The notes beneath the pieces are model-generated. The model had not been told where the DNA came from. It worked only from the letters and a program-made list of their open reading frames with translations, and made no database searches. A stretch of 64,000 nt of DNA, taken from contig NZ_JALCZU010000008.1 in assembly GCF_023522835.1 (NCBI RefSeq), forward strand, positions 62,001 through 126,000, read 5' to 3'. The stretch comes from Oceanobacillus saliphilus (lineage in GTDB: Bacteria > Bacillota > Bacilli > Bacillales > Amphibacillaceae). Of this stretch, positions 43,690 to 51,954 are shown in pieces. Position 1 is the stretch's first letter. Each line of letters begins with the position of its first letter. The position numbers and the translations under genes were made by a program.

Positions 43690-44254
43690 ATTGAAGGATA
43701 GGTTTCATGAACTCAAGCACCTTTCAAAGCATGAAAGAATGGTACATGTTTGTGGATTGTTAACTGCTTATTTTCAAAAAAATAATATTCAACCGATCAT
43801 AGTGGGTGGATTATCTGTTGAGATCTATACCAGAAACAACTATACAACCTATGATATTGATTTAGTAACGGATGGAAGAGACCAATTTGATAGATTACTT
43901 ACGAATGAACTTGGGTTTATTAAAGAGGGGCGGAGTTGGTATCACGAGGAATTGGAAATTTCTATAGAGATACCAGACAATTATTTAGAAGGAAGTAGCG
44001 ATAAGGTTATTGAAATGGAATTGGAAAATGGACTCGTGATTTATGTTATTGGTGTAGAGGATATAATCATTCATAGGCTGGAGTCCGCTATCGTTTCTCA
44101 CCCGCAAAACCCTGAATGGTCTGATGATTATGATTGGGCTCAGCGAATGTTTCAAATCCACCAACACGATCGTGAAATGATGGATTTGGATTATTTACTA
44201 CATGCATCGAAAAAAGCACAGATTGATCATATTATTGAGAAATGGCTGATATAA
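43673..44254 (+). CDS. DUF6036/AbiEii-like nucleotidyltransferase-fold protein
   Basis: The 193-residue protein has a minimal polymerase-beta-type nucleotidyltransferase core: 'IIVGGLSVEIYT' (GG motif, Gly45-Gly46) and 'YDIDLVTDG' (Asp61 and Asp63). The third acidic position may lie in 'LEISIEIPDNY'. Such folds occur in AbiEii/MNT toxins and DUF6036 proteins, which transfer nucleotides to RNA or protein. GGAGA precedes ATG 43673, which overlaps the preceding basic-protein gene. A toxin-antitoxin or phage-defence role is inferred, not shown. Confidence 0.8.
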   Translation: MIHLNELKDRFHELKHLSKHERMVHVCGLLTAYFQKNNIQPIIVGGLSVEIYTRNNYTTYDIDLVTDGRDQFDRLLTNELGFIKEGRSWYHEELEISIEIPDNYLEGSSDKVIEMELENGLVIYVIGVEDIIIHRLESAIVSHPQNPEWSDDYDWAQRMFQIHQHDREMMDLDYLLHASKKAQIDHIIEKWLI

Positions 44255-44300
44255 ACTAAAGGGTGGCTGGGACGAAAGTACTCATGCTAATAAAAACTCA

Positions 44301-44566
44301 ATCAAATGGATTTAATGTCCAAGCGAATCCAACTGACAGGTACGTTGCTCACACCAAGAAGTAATCAATACAAGTCAGTAATAACAACTGAATTTGCCTC
44401 TAAAACCATGGAGCTTTTTAGCGACAACAAGTAGTCGAGTCGTTGGCCATATATTTGATTTTGATCCAATAAGCATATGAACAGATGGAGTACAACAAAA
44501 AAGGAAAGCTAATCTTGCATCCAAATTAATCCAGTTAAGACACATCGATATAGATGTGTTTTTATT
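44301..44566 (+). pseudogene. Decayed copy of the 3' third of the quinone oxidoreductase gene
   Basis: About 265 bases align directly with 33908-34184: 'ATGGATTTAATG', 'GACAGGTACG', 'CTCACACCAAGAAGT', 'ACAACTGAATTTGCCTC' and 'ATGGAGCTTTTTAGC' occur in the same order. The copy has stop codons and small deletions. It even includes the downstream terminator (ACACATC...GATGTGTTTTT). It arose by duplication of this segment and lacks the first two thirds of the gene. Confidence 0.9.
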
Positions 44567-44628
44567 TAGGAGTAGGAAAGTATAAAATCTTGGCAGCAAT
44601 TAATTCTTACACCTAAACAGCCACGTCT

Positions 44629-44860
44629 AGCGCAAGCGGACCAGGGACTAGCGAGACTTCCTTCACCTCCGTACGATAAGTCAACATCGGCTCTGGGTGC
44701 TTAAGGAAGGCCGACTAAGAACGGGCTATGCCCAACGCCGGCATACCCCTACAGTGCAAGGGGCATGTTTCCTTTATCTCCTACGTAGGAATGTTCGACA
44801 AGTCGAACCACCCCACAGTACGGGGCGCAGTCCGTACGTCCCTTAACGGGCGCTTGCGCT
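44629..44860. repeat. 232-bp multi-hairpin element with 10-bp terminal inverted repeats
   Basis: AGCGCAAGCG (44629-44638) and CGCTTGCGCT (44851-44860) are perfect terminal inverted repeats. Inside are TTCGAC-AA-GTCGAA, TCCTACGTAGGA, CCCC-N10-GGGG and CCCC-N7-GGGG hairpins. GC content is visibly higher than the flanks and there is no reading frame. The ends resemble the AGCGC...GCGCTT repeats scattered in Bacillus/Geobacillus/Oceanobacillus genomes. A non-autonomous mobile repeat or a structured RNA is possible. Confidence 0.65.
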
Positions 44861-44993
44861 TTTGTTTTGTCTTCTAGTAATATCCTCACTATTAAAGAAA
44901 CCCTTGGCTAAAATATTTAGTGCTATAACTACCACAGATGCATTTTAGTGGAGATTTGATATTTCGATATAACAAAAAAATCCAAGTATAGAG

Positions 44994-45995
44994 TTACTTT
45001 ATACTTGGACTTTTTTTTAATAGAGTGTGTTTGGAAGAATAATGCCAAACACCAGCTTTTTCTTCTTTAATTATTTCCCCTTGAACTTCTAAATAATCTA
45101 GAAAACTCATCACTTCAGACATCACGGTAAAAAACTGTTTTTCATACTTGGCTGGATGTTCTTGCTTGACTATTTCACTGCCAGTGGAAATTCCCGATTC
45201 AATCAGAGCTAAAAAAGCTTTTGCTTTACTTTCAATTTCTTTTAGTCTCTTTTCAGCCAGTTGGGCAGGGTTGTGAATCACGGATCCATGCCCTGAATAA
45301 GCAAGCCTAGGAGATAAAGCAATGATTGCTTTCAAAGATTTCTGATGGTCAATCAGTGATTTTGATCGGCTTCCTTCCAATTCAGGTTCAACGATAGCAC
45401 AGCTTGCCATATGTTCAATGAGCAAATCACCGATGAATAAAATCTTTTCATCCGCAATGTAAAAAGCAACCTGATCAGGAGCATGCCCGGGTATCGGTAT
45501 AATTTCAAATCCGAATACACTTGGTTTGCAAATTTCATGAACGTTCCAATCTGAGGCTGTTGTTCTAGTGCTCATCTGCTTTCTATATCGATCTTCAGCC
45601 TGTGCTTCACCAAACTCTCCGCAATCCATTTTACGATACAAGTCCTTGAAAAAGGTATAGCTCATATACATAAATTCGGGATCGAGTTTCAGTTTCGGAA
45701 GTGCATAAGGATGTATGTAAACCGGTATCCCATGCTTGTTTGCAATCTGATGGACCAAGCCAACATGATCAAAATGGTGATGTGTAAGCAGTATGGCAGT
45801 TAAATTGTTTAATGTATAGCCGTTTTCACATAAAGTCTGTTGTAAATAATTCCAATAACTTTCGTTGTTTAACCCAGCATCGATAAGGAAGAGGGAATCC
45901 TGTTTTTTAACTATAAAGAAGTTAATGCTTTTTAGTTTGTTAGATACAGGGACTTCAATGGGAATTATTTTTACATGTTTACCTAAATATGACAC
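44994..45995 (-). CDS. Metallo-beta-lactamase-fold hydrolase
   Basis: The 333-residue MBL hydrolase has the metal motif 'LLTHHHFDHVG', 'PIPGHAPDQVAFY', 'FIGDLLIEHM' and 'YSGHGSVI', plus a C-terminal helical winged-helix-like part as in LACTB2/glyoxalase-II-like thioesterases. It probably hydrolyses a thioester or lactone. AGGAGAA precedes the ATG at 45995. It is divergent from the catabolic island, and a second MBL gene lies at 51955. Confidence 0.9.
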   Translation of the reverse strand: MSYLGKHVKIIPIEVPVSNKLKSINFFIVKKQDSLFLIDAGLNNESYWNYLQQTLCENGYTLNNLTAILLTHHHFDHVGLVHQIANKHGIPVYIHPYALPKLKLDPEFMYMSYTFFKDLYRKMDCGEFGEAQAEDRYRKQMSTRTTASDWNVHEICKPSVFGFEIIPIPGHAPDQVAFYIADEKILFIGDLLIEHMASCAIVEPELEGSRSKSLIDHQKSLKAIIALSPRLAYSGHGSVIHNPAQLAEKRLKEIESKAKAFLALIESGISTGSEIVKQEHPAKYEKQFFTVMSEVMSFLDYLEVQGEIIKEEKAGVWHYSSKHTLLKKSPSIK

Positions 45996-46284
45996 ATGAC
46001 GTTCTCCTTTTCTTATATAGAGTTTCTACGAATACAGAATGAAAAATTCGATTATTCATTAGAGGGTTTTTGAAAATAGATTACAATTTCTTGCTCAAGT
46101 TGGATTCTTTTTTATAAATCCTTCAGGTATAAAGAAAATCTTTATATAGAAAAAAATATAGCCTATATTAATTTTACTGGTTTTCATTTGAATTGTCATA
46201 TGATTTTTAATCTATAAAAATGGCTAAATATTAACCTAAATTAGATTCTTTGATTTTATTTTATCTAAAAATTTAAAAAACATA

Positions 46285-46313
46285 TTGACTTTGGTATAAC
46301 AATATAATAATAT
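46285..46313 (+). promoter_or_regulatory. Promoter of the second catabolic island with possible GntR site
   Basis: TTGACT (46285-46290) and TAATAT (46308-46313) are 17 bases apart. The spacer starts TTGGTATAACAA, similar to HutC/GntR-type operators (TTGGT-N-ACCAA). A GntR/HutC regulator is encoded in the island at 54305. Confidence 0.45.
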
Positions 46314-46324
46314 AAAAAATATAC

Positions 46325-46338
46325 AGAAAGCGGTTACA
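46325..46338. promoter_or_regulatory. Possible cre (CcpA) site
   Basis: AGAAAGCGGTTACA matches the cre consensus TGWAANCGNTNWCA at all but the first base. It lies just downstream of the island promoter, where CcpA would block transcription. This is a motif match only. Confidence 0.5.
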
Positions 46339-46435
46339 ATATAACGAATTGATTGAATATTATAAAGGTATTTTATAGGAATAGTATAAAAAATAGCGAA
46401 TCAATATTTTAATGAAACGACAGGAGGATTTAGAT

Positions 46436-47485
46436 ATGGTAAATTCATTCGGGAAATCAGATTTAGGTATTGTCAATACAGTACTTGGTCCAGTTTCAGT
46501 AGCAGAATTGGGAGTAGTCTTGGTGCATGAAGTGCTTGTATCAAAAATTCCTGGGGCAGAATTTGCACCTGAAATGGATATGGATGAAAGTAAACAATTT
46601 AATACATTAAAGCAGTCCTTAAAAGAATATCGACGTCTTGGTGGAGGAACAATTGTTGATCGCAGTGGAATGTTCCGCGGTCGAAATGTAAAGCTATACC
46701 GTGCGCTTTCCAAGGAAACAGAAGTTCATATTGTTGCATCTACCGGATTAGGACCAGCATCGATGGTAGGATCATACTTTACGACTCAACAGACGGAGCC
46801 GCCTGGTCCAATGCCGCTTGATAGATTATCAGAGATGTTTGCAAATGAAATTAGTCAGGGTACCGTCATTCCACGCCGTGAACGCACTGGTCCGGCTGGC
46901 CTCATTGCAACGGAAGCGAATAAGAAAGGAATTACAAGATTCGAAGAGCACCTGTTTCGAGGTTCTGCATTGGCAGCACAGCAAACAGGGGCGACAATAA
47001 CGTTCCAATATGGAAGAGAGCCAGAACATGAGTTAGATATTCTTGAAAAAGAAGGGGCAGATATCTCTCGTATAATTGTAGGGGGACTTGACCGTCTAGA
47101 ATCAGATGCACGTGGAGATACATTTAAGCTTGCGCGCCGTGGAGTAATGGTCGCGCTGGATCATGCAGGTTGGACACCGCATGAAGGGTATGTAAGTGAT
47201 GATCGTAGAGTCGAGCTTATACTTGAATTATTTGCAGAAGGACTTGGGAATCGCGTACTTATTTCAACAAACTCTGTAGGCTATGCTATTGGTCATGATA
47301 CAGCACATCAAGGTTTTGATTATTTGCTTAGCATATTTGTACCGAAACTCAAGAAAGCAGGAGTAACAGATGAGCAAGTACGTCAGCTACTGGAAGTAAA
47401 TCCGCAGCGAATCCTCTCTCTTGAAGGGGATAAAGGGGTTTACAAACCACAAGTGGAAGGAGCAGATATAACATGGGTAAAGTAA
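46436..47485 (+). CDS. Phosphotriesterase-family pseudoenzyme (metal ligands lost)
   Basis: The 349-residue protein aligns throughout with the phosphotriesterase/amidohydrolase protein of the next gene ('GIVNTVLGPVSVAELG', 'LGGGTIVDRSGM', 'QQTGATITF'). The binuclear metal site is gone. HxH is HEV (His31, Val33), the carbamylated Lys is Ala ('LIATE'), the third His is Gln ('TFQYG'), the fourth is Gly ('VGGLD') and the Asp is Asn ('STNSV'). The fold looks intact and the frame is open, so it is not a decaying gene. It overlaps the next gene by 13 bases. A structural or regulatory partner of the active paralogue is inferred. CAGGAGG precedes ATG 46436. Confidence 0.82.
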   Translation: MVNSFGKSDLGIVNTVLGPVSVAELGVVLVHEVLVSKIPGAEFAPEMDMDESKQFNTLKQSLKEYRRLGGGTIVDRSGMFRGRNVKLYRALSKETEVHIVASTGLGPASMVGSYFTTQQTEPPGPMPLDRLSEMFANEISQGTVIPRRERTGPAGLIATEANKKGITRFEEHLFRGSALAAQQTGATITFQYGREPEHELDILEKEGADISRIIVGGLDRLESDARGDTFKLARRGVMVALDHAGWTPHEGYVSDDRRVELILELFAEGLGNRVLISTNSVGYAIGHDTAHQGFDYLLSIFVPKLKKAGVTDEQVRQLLEVNPQRILSLEGDKGVYKPQVEGADITWVK

Positions 47486-48477
47486 ACACTATTCTTGGAC
47501 CGATTGCTGCAGAACAGTTGGGGATCACTGCGATGCACGAACACATTGGTTTTGGACTTCCAGGATGTGATCTCGATACGAAATGGTGGGAGGCACGCCC
47601 AAAAATGCTTGAAGTAACAATTGACAAGCTTAAGCATTTTCGTGAACTAGGAGGGCAAACCATTGTTGACTGTACAGGAATTGGAACAGGACGTGACATT
47701 TCATACTGGCAAGTAGTTTCCCGTGTTACGGGAGTAAATATCGTCGCATGTACAGGATTTGTTTCCGGTGATACAGTTCTGCCGTATTTCCGTGATAAGT
47801 CAATCGAATACTTGGCTGACTTGTTCTACCATGAGATTACAGTTGGAATCGAAGGAACAAATGTTAAAGCAGGTGCAATTAAATGTGGTGTTAGTCGTGG
47901 TGGACTGAATGAACTGGATGAGAAGGTTTACCGTGCAGCAGCAAGAGCAGCCGTTGCTACTGGAGTCCCAATTCTTACCCATTTATCAATCAATGCCGAC
48001 CGTCAGATGGACCTTTTCGAAATGGAAGGATTGTCTTTGGATCGTGTTGTTATTGGTCACTCGGACGGGAAGGAAGGTCTTGATCCTGCTCGTGATTTCA
48101 GAATTGCTGAAAGAGGGGCATACGTTGGCTATGACACGATTGGTTTTGATACGGAAAAAGGAACACCTGAAGTTCCAGCTCCATTCTGGGCACGCCCTCG
48201 AGCTGAAAGATTGGACCAGGTCATGGACCTTTTTAAAGCAGGTTATGAAAATCGTGCAATTATTTCATGTGATGCGAATTGCTTCGCTTTAGGTTGGGCT
48301 TCAACAGAACATTCTGTGGCAGAGCTTCTTGAAGTGTTCGTGCCGGAATTGCAGGAACGAGGAGTTAGCGACGAGACCGTAGAGCTTCTTCTCGTTGATA
48401 CACCCGCGAAGCTATTGACAATGCGGGATCCACAACCGAATCTAATAAAAGCTGCCAAAGAAGCAGTCGAGGCTTAA
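47473..48477 (+). CDS. Phosphotriesterase-family metal-dependent hydrolase
   Basis: The 334-residue TIM-barrel amidohydrolase has the complete binuclear site: His22 and His24 ('MHEHIG'), carbamylated Lys137 ('GAIKCG'), His170 ('ILTHLS'), His196 ('VIGHSDG') and Asp267 ('SCDANC'). Family members hydrolyse lactones, phosphotriesters or amides. The catabolic setting favours a lactonase or esterase step. The start overlaps the end of the pseudoenzyme paralogue, and GGAAGGAG lies upstream. Confidence 0.92.
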   Translation: MGKVNTILGPIAAEQLGITAMHEHIGFGLPGCDLDTKWWEARPKMLEVTIDKLKHFRELGGQTIVDCTGIGTGRDISYWQVVSRVTGVNIVACTGFVSGDTVLPYFRDKSIEYLADLFYHEITVGIEGTNVKAGAIKCGVSRGGLNELDEKVYRAAARAAVATGVPILTHLSINADRQMDLFEMEGLSLDRVVIGHSDGKEGLDPARDFRIAERGAYVGYDTIGFDTEKGTPEVPAPFWARPRAERLDQVMDLFKAGYENRAIISCDANCFALGWASTEHSVAELLEVFVPELQERGVSDETVELLLVDTPAKLLTMRDPQPNLIKAAKEAVEA

Positions 48478-48569
48478 CTTTATTAATAAACATATACAGC
48501 TCTATTAGTAACTTTGTAACTTAAATAAGAGGTTGGGAGATTCATAGAGAACCATGGGGGTTTTATACA

Positions 48570-49733
48570 ATGAGTATTAAAGGGAGAGCTTTTATTGCAG
48601 GAGCATATGAACATCCATTGCGTCTCATTGAAATTCAATCGGTCGCCGCAATCCATGCTGAATGTGCAAAAGGTGCACTAAAAGATGCGGGATTAACTCT
48701 AAAAGATGTCGACGGTTATTTCTGTGCTAGTGATGCACCAGGTGGGGCATTATCGATGGTTGATTACCTTGGATTAAACGTACGTCATATCGATTCAACG
48801 GAAACAGGAGGTTCATCTTATATTGTCCATATCTCCCATGCAGCCCAGGCAATTGCTGCAGGGAAATGTAATGTGGCACTGATTACGATGGGTGGACGTC
48901 CCCGAGCGGAAGGAAAGAGTGGGGTTAAACCGAAAAAAGTTACCCCGAATATTCCAGAAGTTCCGTTTGAACAGCCATATGCACCAACAGCAGTAAATGA
49001 ATATGCAATGGTTGCAAAGCTTCATATGCATAAATATGGGACGACAAGTGAACAATTGGCCTGGGTGAAAGTGGCTGCTTCTTACCATGCGCAGTATAAT
49101 CCAAATGCCAGATTGAAGGACGTCGTTACGGTGGGGGATGTCCTTACATCTCCAATGATTTCTGACCCGCTTCATTTATTGGATTGCTGTGTCGTAAGTG
49201 ATGGCGGTGGGGCAATCGTTGTCGTTAATCCGGAAATTGCTAAAAAGCTTGATCGGCCGTTAATTCAGATTAGTGGAGCTGGGGAATCTCCACAAGGTCC
49301 GATGGGTGGGAAAATGGATATGACATATACTGCTGCTGTCCACTCTGGAAAAGCAGCATTTAAGGAAGCTGGATTAACTCCAGATGATATTAAATATGCA
49401 AGTATTTATGACAGCTTTACCATTACGGTAATTATGCAGCTTGAGGATCTTGGCTTCTGTGAAAAAGGTGAAGGTGGAAAATTTGTAGCTGAGGGAAATC
49501 TAATATCAGGTAAAGGAAAACTACCAGTGAACACAGATGGCGGAGGATTGAGCAATAACCACCCAACAAGCAGAGGTGGAATAACAAAACTGATTGAAGC
49601 GGTTCGTCAGCTCCGTGGGGAAGCACATCCTGAAGTGCAGGTGGAGGATTGTGACGTCGCACTTGTTAATGGTATTGGTGGCGGTCTTGGAAGCCGTCAC
49701 TGTAGTGCAACGTTAATTATGGAGAGGGTGTAG
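48570..49733 (+). CDS. Thiolase-like protein (SCP2-thiolase type)
   Basis: The 387-residue thiolase-fold protein has 'GGSSYIVHISHAAQAIAAGKCNVALI' split across two strands of the N-terminal half and a C-terminal 'NGIGGGLGSRHCSATLIM'. The classic nucleophile loop (C-A/G-S-G) reads 'TETGGSS', so Gly replaces Cys. Other thiolase-like proteins of this SCP-x subgroup also lack it. The next gene encodes an OB-fold/zinc-ribbon DUF35 partner, the usual companion. It may cleave or condense an acyl-CoA intermediate, perhaps by retro-aldol chemistry. Confidence 0.88.
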   Translation: MSIKGRAFIAGAYEHPLRLIEIQSVAAIHAECAKGALKDAGLTLKDVDGYFCASDAPGGALSMVDYLGLNVRHIDSTETGGSSYIVHISHAAQAIAAGKCNVALITMGGRPRAEGKSGVKPKKVTPNIPEVPFEQPYAPTAVNEYAMVAKLHMHKYGTTSEQLAWVKVAASYHAQYNPNARLKDVVTVGDVLTSPMISDPLHLLDCCVVSDGGGAIVVVNPEIAKKLDRPLIQISGAGESPQGPMGGKMDMTYTAAVHSGKAAFKEAGLTPDDIKYASIYDSFTITVIMQLEDLGFCEKGEGGKFVAEGNLISGKGKLPVNTDGGGLSNNHPTSRGGITKLIEAVRQLRGEAHPEVQVEDCDVALVNGIGGGLGSRHCSATLIMERV

Positions 49734-50150
49734 ATGATGGCGACTCTATATCAGGAAAGAAAAATGGCCATCCCTGAGATGCATCCGGAACATCAAGATT
49801 ATTGGGATGCTGCGGCTGAAGGAAGGTTACTCATTAAATATTGTAAATCCTGTGAGCAATATCACTATTATCCGAGGAACATTTGCATATTTTGCATGAG
49901 TGATGAAACCGTTTGGAAAGAAGCGACAGGAACAGGCATAATCTATACATTTAGTATCATGCGCCGTGCAAAACCAGCACCTTACGCTATTGCTTATGTG
50001 GAATTGGATGAAGGTCCGAAAATGATGACAAATATTGTGGACTGTGACCTAGACTCGCTGGAAATTGGGCAGAAAGTAAAACTAGTTTTCAAACAGACTG
50101 GTGATGCTGATAATTTAGGACCGTACGTTCCTTGTTTTACCCCTGTATAA
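49734..50150 (+). CDS. DUF35 zinc-ribbon/OB-fold protein
   Basis: The 138-residue protein has an N-terminal helix, a zinc ribbon ('YCKSCEQYHYYPRNICIFC', C-x2-C-x10-C-x2-C) and an OB-fold ('TGTGIIYTFSIMRR', 'VELDEGPKMMTNIVD'). DUF35 proteins bind CoA and bridge thiolase-type enzymes to partners. It begins immediately after the thiolase-like stop, so the two are translationally coupled and probably form a complex. The second ATG (49737) is an equally possible start. Confidence 0.93.
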   Translation: MMATLYQERKMAIPEMHPEHQDYWDAAAEGRLLIKYCKSCEQYHYYPRNICIFCMSDETVWKEATGTGIIYTFSIMRRAKPAPYAIAYVELDEGPKMMTNIVDCDLDSLEIGQKVKLVFKQTGDADNLGPYVPCFTPV

Positions 50151-50208
50151 GAGTAAGCAAAATCAAAACAGAGAAGAGATAGAGGTTGACGAAGAGGAGT
50201 GAACGTTT

Positions 50209-51888
50209 ATGATTATAAAAAAGAATGTAATGATTCCAATGCGCGATGGCGTACATATCGCTGCAGATATATATCTTCCGGAAGGTACAGAGAAAGTCCC
50301 GGCACTCTTGGCTCTCAGTCCATATGGTAAGGAACTGCAGGCCGAGGTACTAACATTGCCTCCACAAGCACGTCCGAGTCCGCTTTGGAACGGTGCGATT
50401 GAAGCAGGAGATATACATGCGGTTGTAGAACATGGTTATGCCCATATTATTGCTGATGTTCGTGGAACAGGCGGATCAGAAGGTGAAATGGTTGGAAACT
50501 ATAACTCAGGCGGCCACGGAGACGGGAAGGACATCTATGATATCGTAGAATGGATGGCTGAACAGGATTGGTGCGACGGCAATATTGGAATGATTGGAAT
50601 TTCCTACTTTGCTTCCGTTCAGATTTTAGGAGCCGCCGAAAGGCCACCACACTTGAAAGCAATCTTCGTAAATGGCGGACATTTTGACTTATACGAGCTT
50701 TGCTATCATGGTGGTATTATGTGGCTTATGCCTCGTGCATCACGTGAAGGGCGTGGGGGAGACAGTGGAAACGCCTTTAATAACGTAGCTAGTAAGAGCT
50801 CTCGCGTTTATTCCGCTGAGAAGATGAAGGAAATTACAGAGGAACGACTCAAAGATCCGGATATTGCTCATTGGTCAGACTTCGTGCATCTTCTCCACTA
50901 TCAGGACAGACATGAATTATGGATGGATTACTTGCTTAACCCACTGGATGGTCCTTTTTGGAAAGAAAAAAGTGCCATTGAGGTTGCACATCAAGTGGAT
51001 ATTCCGGTGTATTTCCAGGCGAAATGGGGCCGAGGATGGAACGTGGAAGGGACAATTGAGTGCTTCAAGCGTGTGCAAGGTGTGAAGAAACTTGATATCC
51101 AGCAACTTCCGCCGATGCTTGAAAGACCGTTCCATGAAAATCATGATGAAATGTTCCGCTGGTATGATTACTGGCTCAAGGGAATCGACAATGGGATTAT
51201 GGATGAGCCGACAGTGCAGTTTTCTGTTGAAGGTTCCTTCGAATTCCGTAAAGAAAACGAGTGGCCACTGCGAAATATAGAGCATAAAGATTTCTACCTA
51301 CGTCCAAGGCATAAGGTCAGTACGAAGCCCGAACCACTTTCATCAGAATATGCACATCCAGACGGATTTTACCAAGCACCATTGACAGTTACGACGAAGT
51401 CTGAATCGCTAAAATGGAAGAGTGACGCTTTCAGGGAAGCTACTGAATTCACTGGCACCGGTGCATTGCATATTTTCGCAGAAATTGATACAGAAGATAC
51501 GAACTTTATTGCAAAGCTATTTGATGTAGCTCCGGATGGCAAACGCAATTTGATGACAACAGGCTATCTGAAAGCTTCCCATCGACAATTAGATGAAGCA
51601 AAATCGAAACGTGGCGAACCATGGCAACCGCATACAGAAGCAGTACCTGTACCACCAGGAGAAATCCTTGAGTATGCGATTCGCTTATATCCATTCTCTT
51701 ACTTAATTAAGTCCGGTCATCAGATAGAGCTGGAACTTTCTTGTAACGAATCGATTGATGAAGCAGAAGCTAAACTATTGCCACCTGACAGCTATCATTT
51801 ACCAAGTGGACGTGCAACCACTCATAAAATCTATCGTGATAAGGATCATCCTTCACGCCTGATTCTGCCGGTAGTTCTGAATGACTGA
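50209..51888 (+). CDS. CocE/NonD-family alpha/beta hydrolase (S15 peptidase-like)
   Basis: The 559-residue hydrolase has an N-terminal alpha/beta domain ('ADVRGTGGSEGE', nucleophile Ser132 in 'IGISYFASVQ'), a helical cap and a C-terminal jelly-roll domain from about residue 320. That layout matches cocaine esterase and X-prolyl dipeptidyl aminopeptidase. 'YDYWLKGIDNG' is the family segment before the jelly roll. It likely hydrolyses an ester or acyl bond of the island's substrate. AGAGGAGTG lies before the ATG. Confidence 0.9.
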   Translation: MIIKKNVMIPMRDGVHIAADIYLPEGTEKVPALLALSPYGKELQAEVLTLPPQARPSPLWNGAIEAGDIHAVVEHGYAHIIADVRGTGGSEGEMVGNYNSGGHGDGKDIYDIVEWMAEQDWCDGNIGMIGISYFASVQILGAAERPPHLKAIFVNGGHFDLYELCYHGGIMWLMPRASREGRGGDSGNAFNNVASKSSRVYSAEKMKEITEERLKDPDIAHWSDFVHLLHYQDRHELWMDYLLNPLDGPFWKEKSAIEVAHQVDIPVYFQAKWGRGWNVEGTIECFKRVQGVKKLDIQQLPPMLERPFHENHDEMFRWYDYWLKGIDNGIMDEPTVQFSVEGSFEFRKENEWPLRNIEHKDFYLRPRHKVSTKPEPLSSEYAHPDGFYQAPLTVTTKSESLKWKSDAFREATEFTGTGALHIFAEIDTEDTNFIAKLFDVAPDGKRNLMTTGYLKASHRQLDEAKSKRGEPWQPHTEAVPVPPGEILEYAIRLYPFSYLIKSGHQIELELSCNESIDEAEAKLLPPDSYHLPSGRATTHKIYRDKDHPSRLILPVVLND

Positions 51889-51954
51889 AAATAAATAATT
51901 TGAGAAATACTGCTTCGGAAATTGGATAGAAACAGAGTAGATAGGAGGAAATAC

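Larger units (their letters stand above)
44255..44993. other. Gene-free accessory stretch (relic plus structured repeat)
   Basis: It begins with GGGTGGCTGGGACGAAAG, a common Bacillaceae repeat tag, then the decayed quinone oxidoreductase copy (44301-44566), then the multi-hairpin element (44629-44860). No intact gene is present in these 739 bases. Confidence 0.7.
45996..46435. other. AT-rich divergent promoter region of the second catabolic island
   Basis: It contains the promoter and operator candidates at 46285-46338 and the ribosome site of the first phosphotriesterase-family gene (CAGGAGG, 46421-46427). No gene is recognised. Confidence 0.5.
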
